Assembly: GCA_936450465.1 (NCBI GenBank)
Contig: OW388293.1
Span: 28,835,860-28,899,859 of the forward strand
DNA length: 64,000 bases
Reading direction: 5' to 3'
Source: Gibbula magus
Taxonomy: Eukaryota > Mollusca > Gastropoda > Trochida > Trochidae
A program made the translations under genes and the position numbers. Below are positions 46,500 through 60,400 of this stretch, piece after piece. Every line of letters starts with the position of its first letter. The first letter of the stretch is position 1. The notes beneath the pieces are model-generated. The model saw only the letters and a list, made by a program, of their open reading frames with translations. It had not been told where the DNA came from and did not search any database.

Positions 46500-49400
46500 A
46501 AGTTTTCGGTCATAACTTGTGATTTTTCACGTATATAATATCACTATACTGAAGGAACAAGCAATAAATTGACAATGTTTATCAACAATCAGCATTTTTA
46601 ACATACTCAGTTACTCAATTACTTAATTTCCTAAAACATGTATGTTTAACTAGATCTATCATAAGTGTAGCGAAGTAAACGTATTGCAAGTGCCAGTTAC
46701 TGGAATCGGCTGAATGGTTTTAAAGCTGGTGGGACATTCATTGCTGATCAATGATGCTGGACCTGAAGTGATGTTTGGAATAAAGCTAATAAGCATATGG
46801 TCCCATAATATCAGTGTTATTGATGATGTTTGACATGTAGTATCAAACACCCTGTTTCGATCATTTGCTTAGTAAAGCCTTGCTGTATTTCCTTAACTAT
46901 TATGTGCTAGAACATCTGAGCACATTTTGAACGGGCAGCACAATGACAATGTTCATCAACAATCAGTATTTCACATATATCACCATTTATAACGTTTTAG
47001 AAAATGTGACTTCACCAACATACTAAGTTGCTCTTTAATGTCCTAACACTTTAATGTTTAACTAGATCTATAAAAGGTGTACAAAATGTTAACTCATCGC
47101 TGACCATAGGTACCGGACGTGGAGGATGGTGTTTCGAATAAAGATAATAAGTAAATGGTCCCACAATAACAGTGTTATTGATGATGATATAATGTCAAAC
47201 AAACTGTTAACAACGTTTCTCGCAAGTCAAAGCACAGGCCAGTTTCGACTACTTGCTTATTCAAGCCTTGCTGTAATCCCTTTATTTTTCAGAACATCTG
47301 AGCACATTATGAAGTCCAGTGGCAGTATGCCACTATGCCAGTATTGAAAGGTTGAGGAAATGCAGCACGGCTAAAAGTAGCTAGTGATGGAGACTCGAGC
47401 AAGTTAGAAGGGACACGATTAAGCACCTAATGCGTTTGCAATGCGCTAATCAAATATAATTACTATGAAGGAATTGTAAAAAAGGAACCATAAAACGCTG
47501 GATCCGTAGATTAAATTTCCGGGTACCCAACTAAACAGCTGGGTGAACTGAGCGCAGTTTTGATGAATTACTCTGCACAGTATGAAACCAATAAAATGAT
47601 TAAATGTAAGGTATAGACTGTAAGTTGTGTGCTTCTCTACATGTACCTTTATCTGATGTGCTATATGTGTCTCCCGAGTCTTCCGACGAGGTATATCCTT
47701 GGTACAAATATGATACCAAGGGGTGAAGGATACATCATATTTATCTTTCCGTCCTTTCAATACTGATCATATGTTAGAACATGTTTTCAAGTATCAACAA
47801 TATACACGAATGAACATATCCCTAGATTTAATGTCGAACTGTATTCATCTAGGATTTTTCTTTTAATTAGTAAAGGCATTATAGGACCAAACCCTATACA
47901 CAGTTCTCCAATGTTTGTTTTAATAAATTGATTAAACTTGTTGTTAAACAGCATGTATACGTACAGCCCTTTTATATGTGGGCATGAATGTACACACAAT
48001 ACTCTGAACATCTTTAAAACCTTCCCTGACCATACACAATTTAGTGAAAGAAATATTTTACAGCACAGGACAAAGTCTTTGTAATTTATGTACTCACAAT
48101 TGAATTGAATTGATGACGATAGTTATACTATCTAGCATTGCAACTGCAGTCAAGGGGAGAAAATTTACAAGTTAAAAGATGGCACTAAGGTTAACCTAAT
48201 TAGTGTTAATGTCGTTTTGTGCATCGACCACCAGGCTATCTTTTCACAAAGCAACCGTTACTAAGATTAACTTAAACGGACATTCTTTTATCTTTATTAC
48301 TACACTAATGGAACATTATGGTCGCCTCATTGTTTTGTGAAAGTAGTCCCTTGTCCCTGTAGGTGGGTGGCGCTCTGGTCATATGAATGGGTATACTTTT
48401 TCAGTGGTTATTGTTATCTTTGAATCACACAGGACTATGTGCGAGAGTTTTGTTTAAGTTATCTGTCCTGTTGTTGGATTCCTTTACTGTAAGTAATCTA
48501 ATATTAGATTATGTAATATTATTTTAGCTTTACCTTCATCTCAGTGTGTCAGGAAGCACACATTGGGATTATATGCTGGAATTGTTGGGCACATGTATAA
48601 CGTTTGTATATAATTGTTCGCAGATTAATCCTGATATATCATTAATTTTCCTGAAGATTAAATCAATTAAAGGAAGGGACCAAGACTGTACAATCAGCAC
48701 TGCAGTTATTTTACATATGCACAATTAGGTTTGGTCAGCTGGTAGCGTCAGTGTCCGGTTTTCGATCATGAATCGCTACTTTCACCTTTAAATCATTACT
48801 ATACTGATTACACTCCTCATTAAATTATAAATTTTGAGGAACGATCATAACTTCCCAGTAAAATAAAATTATTTATATCGTTTGACAAAAGGTGAATCAA
48901 ACAATGTACTCCACTTCTCAATAATTATAATTATTACTCGCCCCTGTAAGATAATACCGCCGCACATATGACGTCATAATAGTTTGCGGTTATGACGTCA
49001 CAATTGGAGTAACATCGTCACAGTGGTATCGAATTTGAGGGAATCATAGTTTTAGAGACATGTCAGCTATTTCACTGGATTATACGTGGGCGAGTAATGA
49101 ACATTTCCTTCTATTTAATGCCAGATTTATTAAACTCGTTAATTCTTTGGTATCAAACTCGCTTTCGCTCGTTTTATACAAAATCATTAACTCATTTAAT
49201 AAAAATGTTATTATAATGATGGCTGGTATCGGTATCGGCTGAATAGTTAAGCAACTGGGACATTGAGTGTTGGCCATATGTGCCGAACTTCATGAGTTAT
49301 GCTTCCAGTTTTGAAAATAAGGACATTATTCAACGCTAACAGTGTTACTACTTCTGTTTGACATCTATTATCAAGGATATATTTCTAATGCAAGTGAAAA

Positions 49401-51285
49401 CACACACCAGATAATTCTTAAGCATTCCTTAACGTTTCTGTGCACGAACATGAGATCGCACTGCGAAGTTCAGAGGCAGTGCGCTACTACACTAGAACAG
49501 AACAATTAAGAAAATGTAGAAAGTCTAAAATGAGCTATTAATCGAAACTGGGCTACGAGTACGAGCTACGAGTAGGTTTTTAAAATTTAATTTAATGTGT
49601 TATATTAAACAATGCACTTATTTTTTAAGTATTATTGAGCGTGTGCAATTTGAAACCACGGCTGCAAGCATTCAGTGACTCCATTTGTATTCAAAATCGT
49701 CACTTGCCGTGGGGAAACCAGCGTGTTAACCATAACACCACTGTGCTCAATAAACGCTTCCGACTAAAAACTGTGTTGTTAGCGTCACTTGTGCCACACA
49801 ATGTAAATTGTGTAGTTTTATCGATATGGACTGACTGTTTATACACACTTATATGCACGCACATGTCTGGTATATACCTAACTTACTCGCGCCAGTCAAA
49901 TTCAAGTCTTGCTGCATATCCTTTACTATTATGTGCTAGTTTAGTGGAGTGCACTGTGAACTTCAGATGCATCATGCACTCAAACAAGCACAAGAAATAA
50001 GGCTTGAATCAGCCAGGATCGAAGACTGGCGTTAGGTATGTCTTTTTTTGGAAAGTTGGAAATATAGCAGGCAAAACCAGTTGACGATGCCTTCAAGTTA
50101 GTAATACTCATACACAGGCATATATTTGGAACATACCACACAATACGAGGATGACAATGCTTGCATATTTGCATATCAACCGCTTTTAACACCTGATCGA
50201 ACAATGCATCTGAAACAGTACTGCGAGTGCTGTCAACATTTCATGTAGGGTTTTGCAAGTAAGGTTTATAAAGTATATTTATACTATTACATTGTATATA
50301 TGTATATTTATATTTATTCTCCAAAATCAAAAACACAGTTTAATGGCAGAGATACACAGACTCAGTACCATATATTTGATAAAAATTAACAATAAACACA
50401 AAACTTAGATTAAAAGTCCTGCTATGTTCGATACGTAAATAAGTAAATCCTTATCTGGATCAAACCCTATTCACAGTTCTCAATATATTTGTAGAATATT
50501 CTCAATTTATAACTTATGAAATTTGTTATTTAACAGTATCTGTACGTACTTCTGTAAATTGACTCTGTTGACAATGTTGCAGCGTTTCTGTTGACCGCTA
50601 GCTTGGAAGTTGGAGCGATGCAGAACAAGTGTCATCAATTGCTTGACGATGTCATTAGAATGTATGTAGAATGTATGTCCACCAATTGAAAAGGCAAGGT
50701 CAGCGATGATCCGAGTGCCATATCTCCTTGATTTAAGATTTTGCTCAAATGATGAGAGAAAATTATGAAGACTGGAGGGCTCGAACTCAGAGGAATCTCG
50801 TTTTCTAACAGAGATAATAACTCTGGAAAGATACTCATCAAGCTTGTTTGACGGAATATTTTAAATTTTCCTGAACTCTCCCTCTTCAGCCAAGAATTTG
50901 TCAATGTCATCATTGGAAAGTTTTGAAATCTTCCAGATTCAGGAATGTCTATATTTTCAATGAGGTCAAAATCATTAAAAAAAAGGACCAAGATCTTCAA
51001 TCTTTTTCCTGTAGCAGACGATTTTCTCTACAAACAATCTTTCGAATCTTTCGAAAGGGGGGTAATTTCTCTTCAAAGGGAGGTGATTACCCGTCAAAGG
51101 GAAGTTATCAAAAGGGACATAACTAATACCAAGAAAGTAGTTTCGGTGTCAACCTTTGAAGGTGATATAATTTGTTTCAGTTTGATATCACTTTCTTTAT
51201 AACTTAGTCTCAATCAACAAAGTATATAATCAAGACAGCCAGATTTAATTATGTGTGTCTGATCTTCCCGTACCCATGATGCCCT
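46500..51285. other. Intergenic region between convergent receptors, old direct duplications
   Basis: Segments near 46620-46920 and 47040-47300 repeat each other (GTTTAACTAGATCTATMA, AATGGTCCCA, ATMASAGTGTTATTGATGAT, AGCCTTGCTGTA), with fainter copies near 49230-49400 and 49880-49960. 47880-48000 is similar to 50460-50560 (AAACCCTATWCACAGTTCTC). The motif TGACGTCA recurs near 48970-49010. A 121-residue minus frame at 50635-51000 has no recognisable domain. No gene is supported. Confidence 0.45.
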
Positions 51286-51487
51286 TCATTCAGAAGTTGT
51301 CGGTGTCAGGTAGTCATATGAGTCCTCAGAACGAGGCAAAGAATAGAGGTTGTTGTGGTTATCATGTTCCCGTCGGCCATCTTGGATATCACTCAGTCGG
51401 ACTTCCCTTGCAATATCACCACCCGAGTCTTGTCTTGGGGAGGAATCTGACACGTACTGGGTCCTCTGTGTTTGTCGGATCAACCCT
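51286..51487 (-). CDS. Paralogue exon: cytoplasmic tail and stop
   Basis: Encodes LIRQTQRTQYVSDSS, REVRLSDIQDGRREHDN, NLYSLPRSEDSYDYLTPTTS and a TGA stop. Possible phosphotyrosine motifs are LYSLP, YDYL and QYVSD. Acceptor GCATTCAG, entry phase 2 as required by the TM exon. Confidence 0.85.
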
Positions 51488-54400
51488 CTGAATGCACATG
51501 AACCTTTATTTATTCAAACAGTTTACTTGGGTTGCTCAGCGGCTACAAATGTAGAAGTGTGCTTAGAACATGCCTTGTAAATTTCACTTCCTCCCACACC
51601 AGCACTACTGTTTCTCTAACTGGATTAGGGTATATGTTACGAAACATATGACTTTTTCTTTAATCTTTGTAATCCCCTTTTTAACATTAACATCTTGATA
51701 ATTATCTTCTTTACAATATTACAGAATAAACTGATTTTTAGAAGAGGATTCGGGAAGATTCATTTCATAGCATAACACAAAACTGTTGAAATTTTGTTTT
51801 AACAAACACTGATATTCAAAACATATGGATATTATGAATGTATTTAAACATTAACAAAAGAAGTATTGGATTTAAAAATAAATATTATACACAAACAAGC
51901 CCATATATTAATAATGTTTATTTTCAATCAGCGTGAAACAGATTGGCTTGAAACAACACTAGGTGATCTCAACCAAATCTAGCCAAATTTATTTAAAATT
52001 ATTTTGTTGATCTTGTCCAAAGTTAATGCAAAACTGTCAAACTAAAGTCCTTTTCTTACTTTCTGGTTCATCAACAGTATTTACTGAAGTTTAAAATTCT
52101 ATAGACAGAAACGTAAGTTGTACTGGTTGTTTTTAATTGAAAACAAAAATGTTGTATATGTTTGTCATTATGATAATACACCAATACCTATAAATCATAC
52201 ACTGTCCGCCAAAAGAAACGCCTACTTAATTTTCCTTAAAATGAAATATTAAATATGTTCTAAAATATAATAAATGGTGGTATCCACGTTATGCTGAACA
52301 ATAATTAACATGAACGTCTATTGAAATCGTGGAAAAACTGTAATTCGAATAAAAAACATTAATGAAAACCACGCCCACGGAAGACCGCTATTTCCGGTTG
52401 ATTCACTTGCGCACCGTAACAAGGTACATTTGTAGCGTTGTCACCACTTTAATGCGAATGTGTGCCCGTATTGTTGCTGTTGGTTGTATGAAAATCTGTT
52501 TCAAATGTTTTTTCTGATCAAGCAATGATCGAAAACTTAACTATTCTGCTGTTTGATTTCAACAATTGCCATTCTTTTGTGACATGACAATTTCTGAAAT
52601 TTAGATATATTATGCAGATAGGTGCAACTTCATAATGCGATAATATTGCCAAACTGTTCATTGTAGTTTTTACGAAATTTGATAAGATATCTGGTAGAGG
52701 TTTATTTTGGACGATAGTATAAATATCTCTCACAACTGTAATTAAAAAAACCTTTGTAGTATCGTAAATATCGTTTTTGTGATTTCGTAACACCTTACCC
52801 AAAGCGCATGTCAAATAACATGATGAGTAGGCATTCACCAAAATTAATACATGTAAAATAAACCTATTGGCTAGTCGACCAACATCTCATAAATGAGTGA
52901 GATTTTATTTAAGTAATTTTTCCATGATATTTCAAGATAATGTTCTACTGCACATGATGATATTACAAAATAAAAGAATAGAAGATAAATTGCCAGGCAA
53001 AAGAAAGTACTCACTCCTGTTGATTTTATCATATGTATGATTTTCAATTGCAAATATGTCATGCTTTCGATGTCATAATCTAAAACTGAAAAGTACATGT
53101 GTTTAGTTACTTCTACATGTTTTTAAATTTAAACTTTTAAATTTTGAATTTCTGCCCAAAACTTCTTGAAGATACACAGCTGTTCATTGACATATACGAC
53201 ATATTTTATGTGAACATTAATAAATTTTGCTGACTGCATACATTTACAACATTTTAAGGGTCATATTAGTGCAAATTTCATTTGTTATCCCTGTTATCAT
53301 TTAACAAAGATATTTTGAAAAATAATTAACCAATTAATTCATTCAAACTACTGCAGATAACTATTAGTGTTTATAGTGCCATAGTCAAATGCATTTGATT
53401 TCTTTTCAATATTAAATCAATCGAAATCAACTGAGGTGAGTACTTTCTTTTGCCCGGCAGTTTAAAAGATAAACATACATGTAGACAATCAGCACAAGAA
53501 CCAGAAGTACGAACACAGCGCCTCCAACACTTGCAGCAATGACTGTTAGTGACGGCGAGTCATCTACTGAAAGAGGACAGAATATATTTGTTCAATAAAT
53601 ATTGACGTTAAACATTTTACAGGCATATTTTAGTGATATGTATATGACTCTGATTTAATTGCCATCATTCGAACATCTTTTCAGTAAACGTAGCTTGTTA
53701 ACAAATGGATCGATTATAAACCAAGTTTCAAGTTTCAAGTGTCCAAAATTAAAAAAAACAAATATTATTACTAAAAGGTTTCCAAAAGAAGCTGTTCATT
53801 GTAAATTAACACTTAATCATTGTTTTACTGGTACCAGAGGATAATCAAGATATGTTTCCTCAAACAAACCATGCTTATTGTTGTCATTTACATAGGAGAT
53901 ATACCTGTCTATTGGCAAAATCGTTTATCTTCATAACACAAAAAATAAATCGCAATATTGTAAATCAGAATATCTTTTTTGCAAGTCAGACACTATCATT
54001 GAACATGGACATAAACACTACACAGCTTGACAAAATTGACAACTGAGGTTGCACAGAAACAATATATCTTATCTCTTTAAAGTAACTTAACTTAAATGAT
54101 TAAATTGGACAATAAGTATTTAAAGATATTATTTCCACAACAATATGACAAGTGCGTAATTTGTAAACATTGTCATTGTTTCATCCATTTCAAAACCATT
54201 TCCAAGGAAATGCACTTACAAAACAAACATTACATAGTCTAGTCATAGCTGCCAACATTTACATAAGGTCAAACTCTTTTGGGGGAAGTAATTAAGTTAC
54301 TGATGGCCACCTTTTTTGTTTAAATTTCACATAGTTACAAACAGCTTTCAAAATAACCTGTAAAGTGCCATTTAGACTTTCAGGTATGTGTAACTTTGTT

Positions 54401-57400
54401 TCTTCTGTTATCTGATAATCGCTATCAGACCAACTACTACAGCTCATTCTAAACAACCTGGTTAGTGGGTTTGTAAATAGGAGCAACTGCAAACAACGTT
54501 TGCAGTTTTTAATTTTGTTAATATATCGGCTTTGATCAATCTGCGAATGGTATAACTTTGATGTAAGTCCTCGCTACACAAATCAACCTATGTTGTCTGT
54601 TTTCATGTATAAATTCGTCATTTTACGACTCCTCTCGTGTGACATGTCTCAATTGTAACAACTCTAATAGTCGAGTCAATGTAGCTGAAAAATAGGGTCA
54701 ACCTCCAAAAAACTGCAGAAGAATTTATATATACTTTTCTATAAAGCCAAAAGCATACTTGATAACATATCAAAAGTCTAGGAGAATCTAAGGTAGGGAA
54801 CCTTTTTAAAAATTCTATTATTCAAGGGTACCAGGAGAATCTGTTCGTAATGCACATGCAAGGGTGGATAGGCTATATACATGGTCACTTTTGTGATAAA
54901 AACAAAAAATGACAAATGTATGCCTTTTAGTGTAGTTAACATAATAACTATGTTAGTTTTGCAAAATTTCAAGATGGTCGCCATTTTTTCAAGACGGCCG
55001 CGATAACCACCATACCGGCCGGGGTGAACAGGACTTTCAGTGTTCACAAAATCATTCATTTTTGTCGGATTACATTGATTTCAGTGTCTAACTATATGTT
55101 TTCTGCACAAAGAAATTAAAAAAGATCACATGGAATAACATTGGGAGTCTCAGTCTTTTCTTTATAAACTACCGGGCAAAAGAAAGTATTCACCTAAGTT
55201 TGTTTCTATTAATTAAATATTTAAAAGAAATCAGATGTATTTGACTATGGCAAGATACAATAATACTTATCTGCAGTAGTTTGGATGACTTTGTTGGTGA
55301 CTGTGGTTAAATTTTAGTTCAATATCTTTTTGTAATGAAGACAGGGTTAAGAATGAAATTTACACCAACATGACCCCTACCCTGTTTAAAATGTTGTAAA
55401 TGTATGCAGAATCAGGCAAATTTATTTATTTTCACAAAGGATATTCTTATATGTCGGTGAACAATTGTGTATCATCAAAAATAATTTACAAAACAAATTA
55501 GATTTAAAAATTCATTTTTAAAAAAGAAATAAAAAAAAACATGTAGAAGTATTCTTTGACAGCTAACTAAACACCTGTACTTATCAGTTTGGGATTATGA
55601 CATCGAAAACTTGAGATATTTGCAATTTAAAAAAATAATACATATGATAAAATCAACTGAGGTGAGTACTTTCTTTTGCCCGGTAGTTTATAGAAAATCA
55701 TTATAGCAGTGAAACCTTTGATTAGGTTAATCAAAACACACTGTACACATGTCAGTAATTATTGAAATACTCAAACAGAACTGATAGTACTTCATCATTA
55801 TATACTCATCAATCCAGAACATTCATTTTCTATTGGTACAGTGCAAATGTCCATAAGAGATTGGCAACATCGTTAATCACTGTTCATTACCATCCAGATT
55901 GTCAATATCAGTACAGACAGTGTTCTCACAGCTCAATCCATGACACCCGGCACAACAACTGGAACATGACAGTCCATGTTTTCTACAAGTACACCTCCTT
56001 GAATCACAAGCAACTTTGCATTTACAGCGGATGACATTGATCAAACGATCAGGTGCTGGAGGCAGTTTTGTCATCACAGGTAGGTACTTGTTCTGCACGA
56101 GATTCCATCCCCAATCCCAAGGCTCCAAGTCGTCATATCCCATCCAATGTCGAACCTGGTGGTAGACACGCAAACGGTGTTGAAGGTCGGCTGCTGATGT
56201 TGGTGGTAGTGAGCACACCTGGACGGAAGTTGTACTTGCTGCCACCTTTTCTGCAAACTTCCTACATCTCAGTTCATCAAGATTATCACCAGGGTTCCCA
56301 CCATAAAGATGCACAACGATGTTCTGGCCGGCTGTAGCAATTGCATCAGGAGCAGACAATTTGTAGAAGGCACCAATGATATCATCAAGATGTTGAGATG
56401 CTGTGATCTTTTGAAATGCATGTCCTTTGCTGATTCCAAAGAGTCTTGATGTTGTGTCACAGCCTGTAATGGCATGGACAAGTAGAAGATGTTGACATGC
56501 ACCATCTCCGAGCTTGCTCTTCACAGTATTGATGTGTCAGTTTCTACTAAGCTTCTTTGACTCTGATCTGAAGTAGAGGTCATTTGATTCACTGTCAGCA
56601 TGAAAACAGCATGAAGTATAAGAAGATCAGTATCTTCACCGATGACTGTGATTGGTCCTTCTCTAGCATGTGTCACAGCTGTCTGTACAATTGATAGATC
56701 AGCATCTTCATCGACTCTGACAATCTTGATTCCGTTGTCTGTCAGTCTTGAGCTGAGGTGATAAATAAACAGCTGCTTGTTCTCATCATTGGAGAGAAAC
56801 AGTTCCTTCTTCACAGTCAAAATCATGTCATCTGTGAAATTAACTTTTGGGCCACAGACTCCTTTGGATCGTCTCAGATGAGCTGTATCTTTTGTGGACG
56901 GTCCTGATATGTAGCCAACAAAGACAACTGTTGCATCTTCAAATGAACATAGACTTGGAGTATTGATGTATATGTTGAGGGAATTCACCCAGGGAATTCT
57001 CTGACGTAAAGATTCTCCATCCATGACAATATGCATCCTACTATCAAATGAATCCTGATGAAGAGCAGTTTCATGTTTCTTCCAGAGTGCATCTGCCAAA
57101 GCTGGTTTATTCGCTTCACGCATCAATCCTGAAGAATCAAAAAGTGACGATGGGTAGCTACAAAGTTCAAACTTTCTGATTTCTGCCATTTCTTCATCCA
57201 GTCTGTCGGCAACAGTAACAAGACGTTGAAAGAGAAGATGTTGGTCAATAGGAGCTACCTGTAAACTTGATTTTACAGTGGTCTTAGTATTCATTGTGAC
57301 GACTTGGTTGACTTTCCTGAAGGTGAAGTTGGATACTTTCTGATGACACATTGACTTAATGATCTGCTTGCCAATTTCTCTTTACCTATCAACATTTACA

Positions 57401-60400
57401 GCCGTATCTGCAGAAACACCTGTAGCGATGTTACGCAGAGTCACATCTCCGAGAAAGGGGTTCCTCTCCTCAAGAAATGATAGGATTATTGAGGCATCCT
57501 GGTCATCCCTTGCCTTCCTAGTTTCAGTGCTCTCTTTGTGTTGATCGTTGCTATTGTAATCGACTGCTGCGAAGGTCTGCATTGCATTGTTGATTTCAAC
57601 ACATGCTGGCATGGACAACAACCATTGAGCTCTTTGAGATTCCCCAATGCCACTCCCTCTTGTCATTCCTCCAGTTGATTTGATGCTCTTCATGAGAACC
57701 TGTTCGATGACATGGTCTGTTGAAAGGCCCGACCAATATCTCTCACTTCTTCTGATGACATGATGACCAGACATGAATGAACTGTGAACCTCTGGATGGT
57801 CTTCTTTCAGCTTCAGCATGGATTGAAGGTAGATGTAGGCAGATTAGGCATACATGTTGTGGCTTGACGCAGCAAAGAATGGCAGCATTTGTTGAATGTT
57901 CTTCAAGTGAAGAAGCCAGTTTCCAGTGCGCTCCGCTTTTATGAAATTTCTCAAGATGTCAACCATGTCCAGGTGTAAGAGCCAAAGGCCTGCTGTGCGG
58001 TGATTTCTTAGGTTGTGTTTGCTGTCTTAAATCTTTGCCATACTTTTCTGTTCAAGAAGTCCAGAGACATCAATGTCTCCTTGTAGAAGCTGATCAAACA
58101 CTGCACATGCTTCATCAATGTCATCATCACAACCATCTCTTTCAATCAGGATATTGTTCAGTGCTCTATCCACCAGGTAATCGCCTCTTACTGCTCTCGA
58201 CACTGCCTTGCCTGTTAACATATGAAGCACAGTATTAGGGGCACACACAGTCTCAAGGGTTTCCTGCAATCCAGATCCACTCATGATGTGACTCATTTGA
58301 GTATGGAAAGCTCCAAGTCTGAGAACAATGTTTTTGAGGGTACTGTTGACTTGTTCATTCTCTATAATTGTGAATGCCTTCCAATACAGGGGTTGATCAA
58401 ATGTTAGTATTGAAACTATCCCATACCTGTGTGCTTGAGCGCAGACAAAGACCAATGTTGAGTAGATACATGATAGATCACTAGGATTAAGCTATATATT
58501 ACATGTTAAGTACAAAAGATATAACGACCATGAACTAAAACTATCAAAGAATTGACATAAGTTGATATTGATAACGTTATTCCATTGAAAGGATATTTCG
58601 GGAGGGAGGTCAGGGGAAAAGGCTGAGCACATTGTCATAAATGCAATCAAAATTACAAATATCATATTATAGACACAGTGACCATCAGAGAAGTGAATTA
58701 AACAGCAAGCTCAATATTCAACAGCTCATACTTGCTGATGTCCCTTCAACTCCCAATGACTCTATGCCTGTCTGAGTCCACCCCTCTCTGGTGATGGATC
58801 TGACCACTATAAAGGCGTAGGACGTCCAAGCTTTGAGTCCTGTCACGATGTGAGTAGACGCATCTCCTGATACTGGACTGGTCTCTACAACTGTAGTTCC
58901 ATCCTCGATATACTTGATTACATAGGAGTTGGTGTAGCCAGCAGCTGGAGGAGAGTTCCAGTTGATTCTGACACTGGTGGTTGATGTTGGTAGTGTGGTT
59001 GAAATTGATGGTATCAGTGCTGTAGCTGTAATTAACAAAATGTTATCGAAACACGTTAACCATATGAAAGACATATAGTTTTTTTTTTTTTTCAGGGGTC
59101 ACATTTCAGCTCCACATGATTTTAAATCAAATTAAATTAACAGTGATCAGCTACAGACTTGTGTTCCATGTTGAAAATTTAATAATTAAACAAGTATGTC
59201 TGCATGTGACTTCGTCCCAATTCAATCCACAATAAAGAAATGAGCTAAAAGGATGGACACGCATAATTGTATTCAATTGTTATCATATCTGGATAAACAC
59301 ACTGTTATAACTTGTCTTCCATGAACAATTGTATCAAATAATTTGAGGATGAAAGTATATAAATATATATAAATGAAGTAAGGTTGTATAAAGAATAGGG
59401 TAAACATCAGATTGTTTTGACTGATTTAATCACACTGATATGTCCCTTCCTGAGCAATTGTTTTTAAAATTGAAAAATGTCCGTAAAAAGCAATAGCTGG
59501 TCAGCGGGTTAAGATTATCTTAGTTTATCTTCATATTTGAACATACGTAAAACGCTTCATGAACGCATATAGACATATACATATTCCACATTTGACCACA
59601 AAGACAGCACTTACTACTAATACAGGTAGTTCCAGTGTAGTAGGATCCATCAGCATACAGACACTTGTTTAAAGAGGAACTACACTCGAGTCCTGTCTTG
59701 CATTCGTCTTTACCAGCTGTACATCTGTTCCCATACACGTTCAGTGTCACTGCAAATAAAACTGCAATAAATAAACTGAAGTACAACAGTAAGTACACTT
59801 ATTATATGATTGCAGGTGAAATACCGGGATCTATCAATGAAAATAAACCGTGTTATCAGTCACTAGTGAAAATAACAATGGAACGTGTTATCAGTCACTA
59901 GTGACTGATATAACAATGACCTGACGTCATAGAACAATGCTCCGACGTCATGACACGTTCATGACGTCACACTGTTGCTGATGCGACAGGCTCATTCTCG
60001 AGCCGACTTAACGTAAATGAAAGTCTATTTCGGGGAAAATGCAAAGATTTGGTCATATAATAAATTGAAAATTCATGACGTCACACTGTTGCTGAGGCGA
60101 CAGGCTCATTCTCGAGCCGACTTAACGTAAATGAAAGTCTATTTCGGTGAATATGCAAAGATTTGGTCATATAATAAATAGAAAATTTGTCTTTTCTTGA
60201 CAAATACCATGTTTATCTCATCTCGTGAGGTAGAAAAGTTATGTATTTTAACTCGTGACTGCGCAACTCGTGAAAATATAACCTTTCTACCTCACTCGAT
60301 GAGATAAACATGGTATTAGTCAAGAAAAGCCAAATATCCTCTAAACCTTAGTTGGTTTCGATTGATTCAATATTTAAATATATATAAGATGCATTTGATT

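Noticed and set aside
50635..51000. A 121-residue minus-strand frame downstream of the compact receptor
   Set aside because: No domain recognised, it lies beyond the receptor stop codon, and nearby sequence is repetitive (GGGAGGTRATT motifs).
56053..56337. Plus-strand frame of 94 residues opposite the CXC-type pseudogene
   Set aside because: It is the antisense of a recognisable coding sequence.
59750..59798. Hydrophobic peptide upstream of the Cys-rich module as a signal peptide start
   Set aside because: It has no ATG, reads through a normal polypyrimidine tract and acceptor, and an in-phase FN3 exon lies further upstream.
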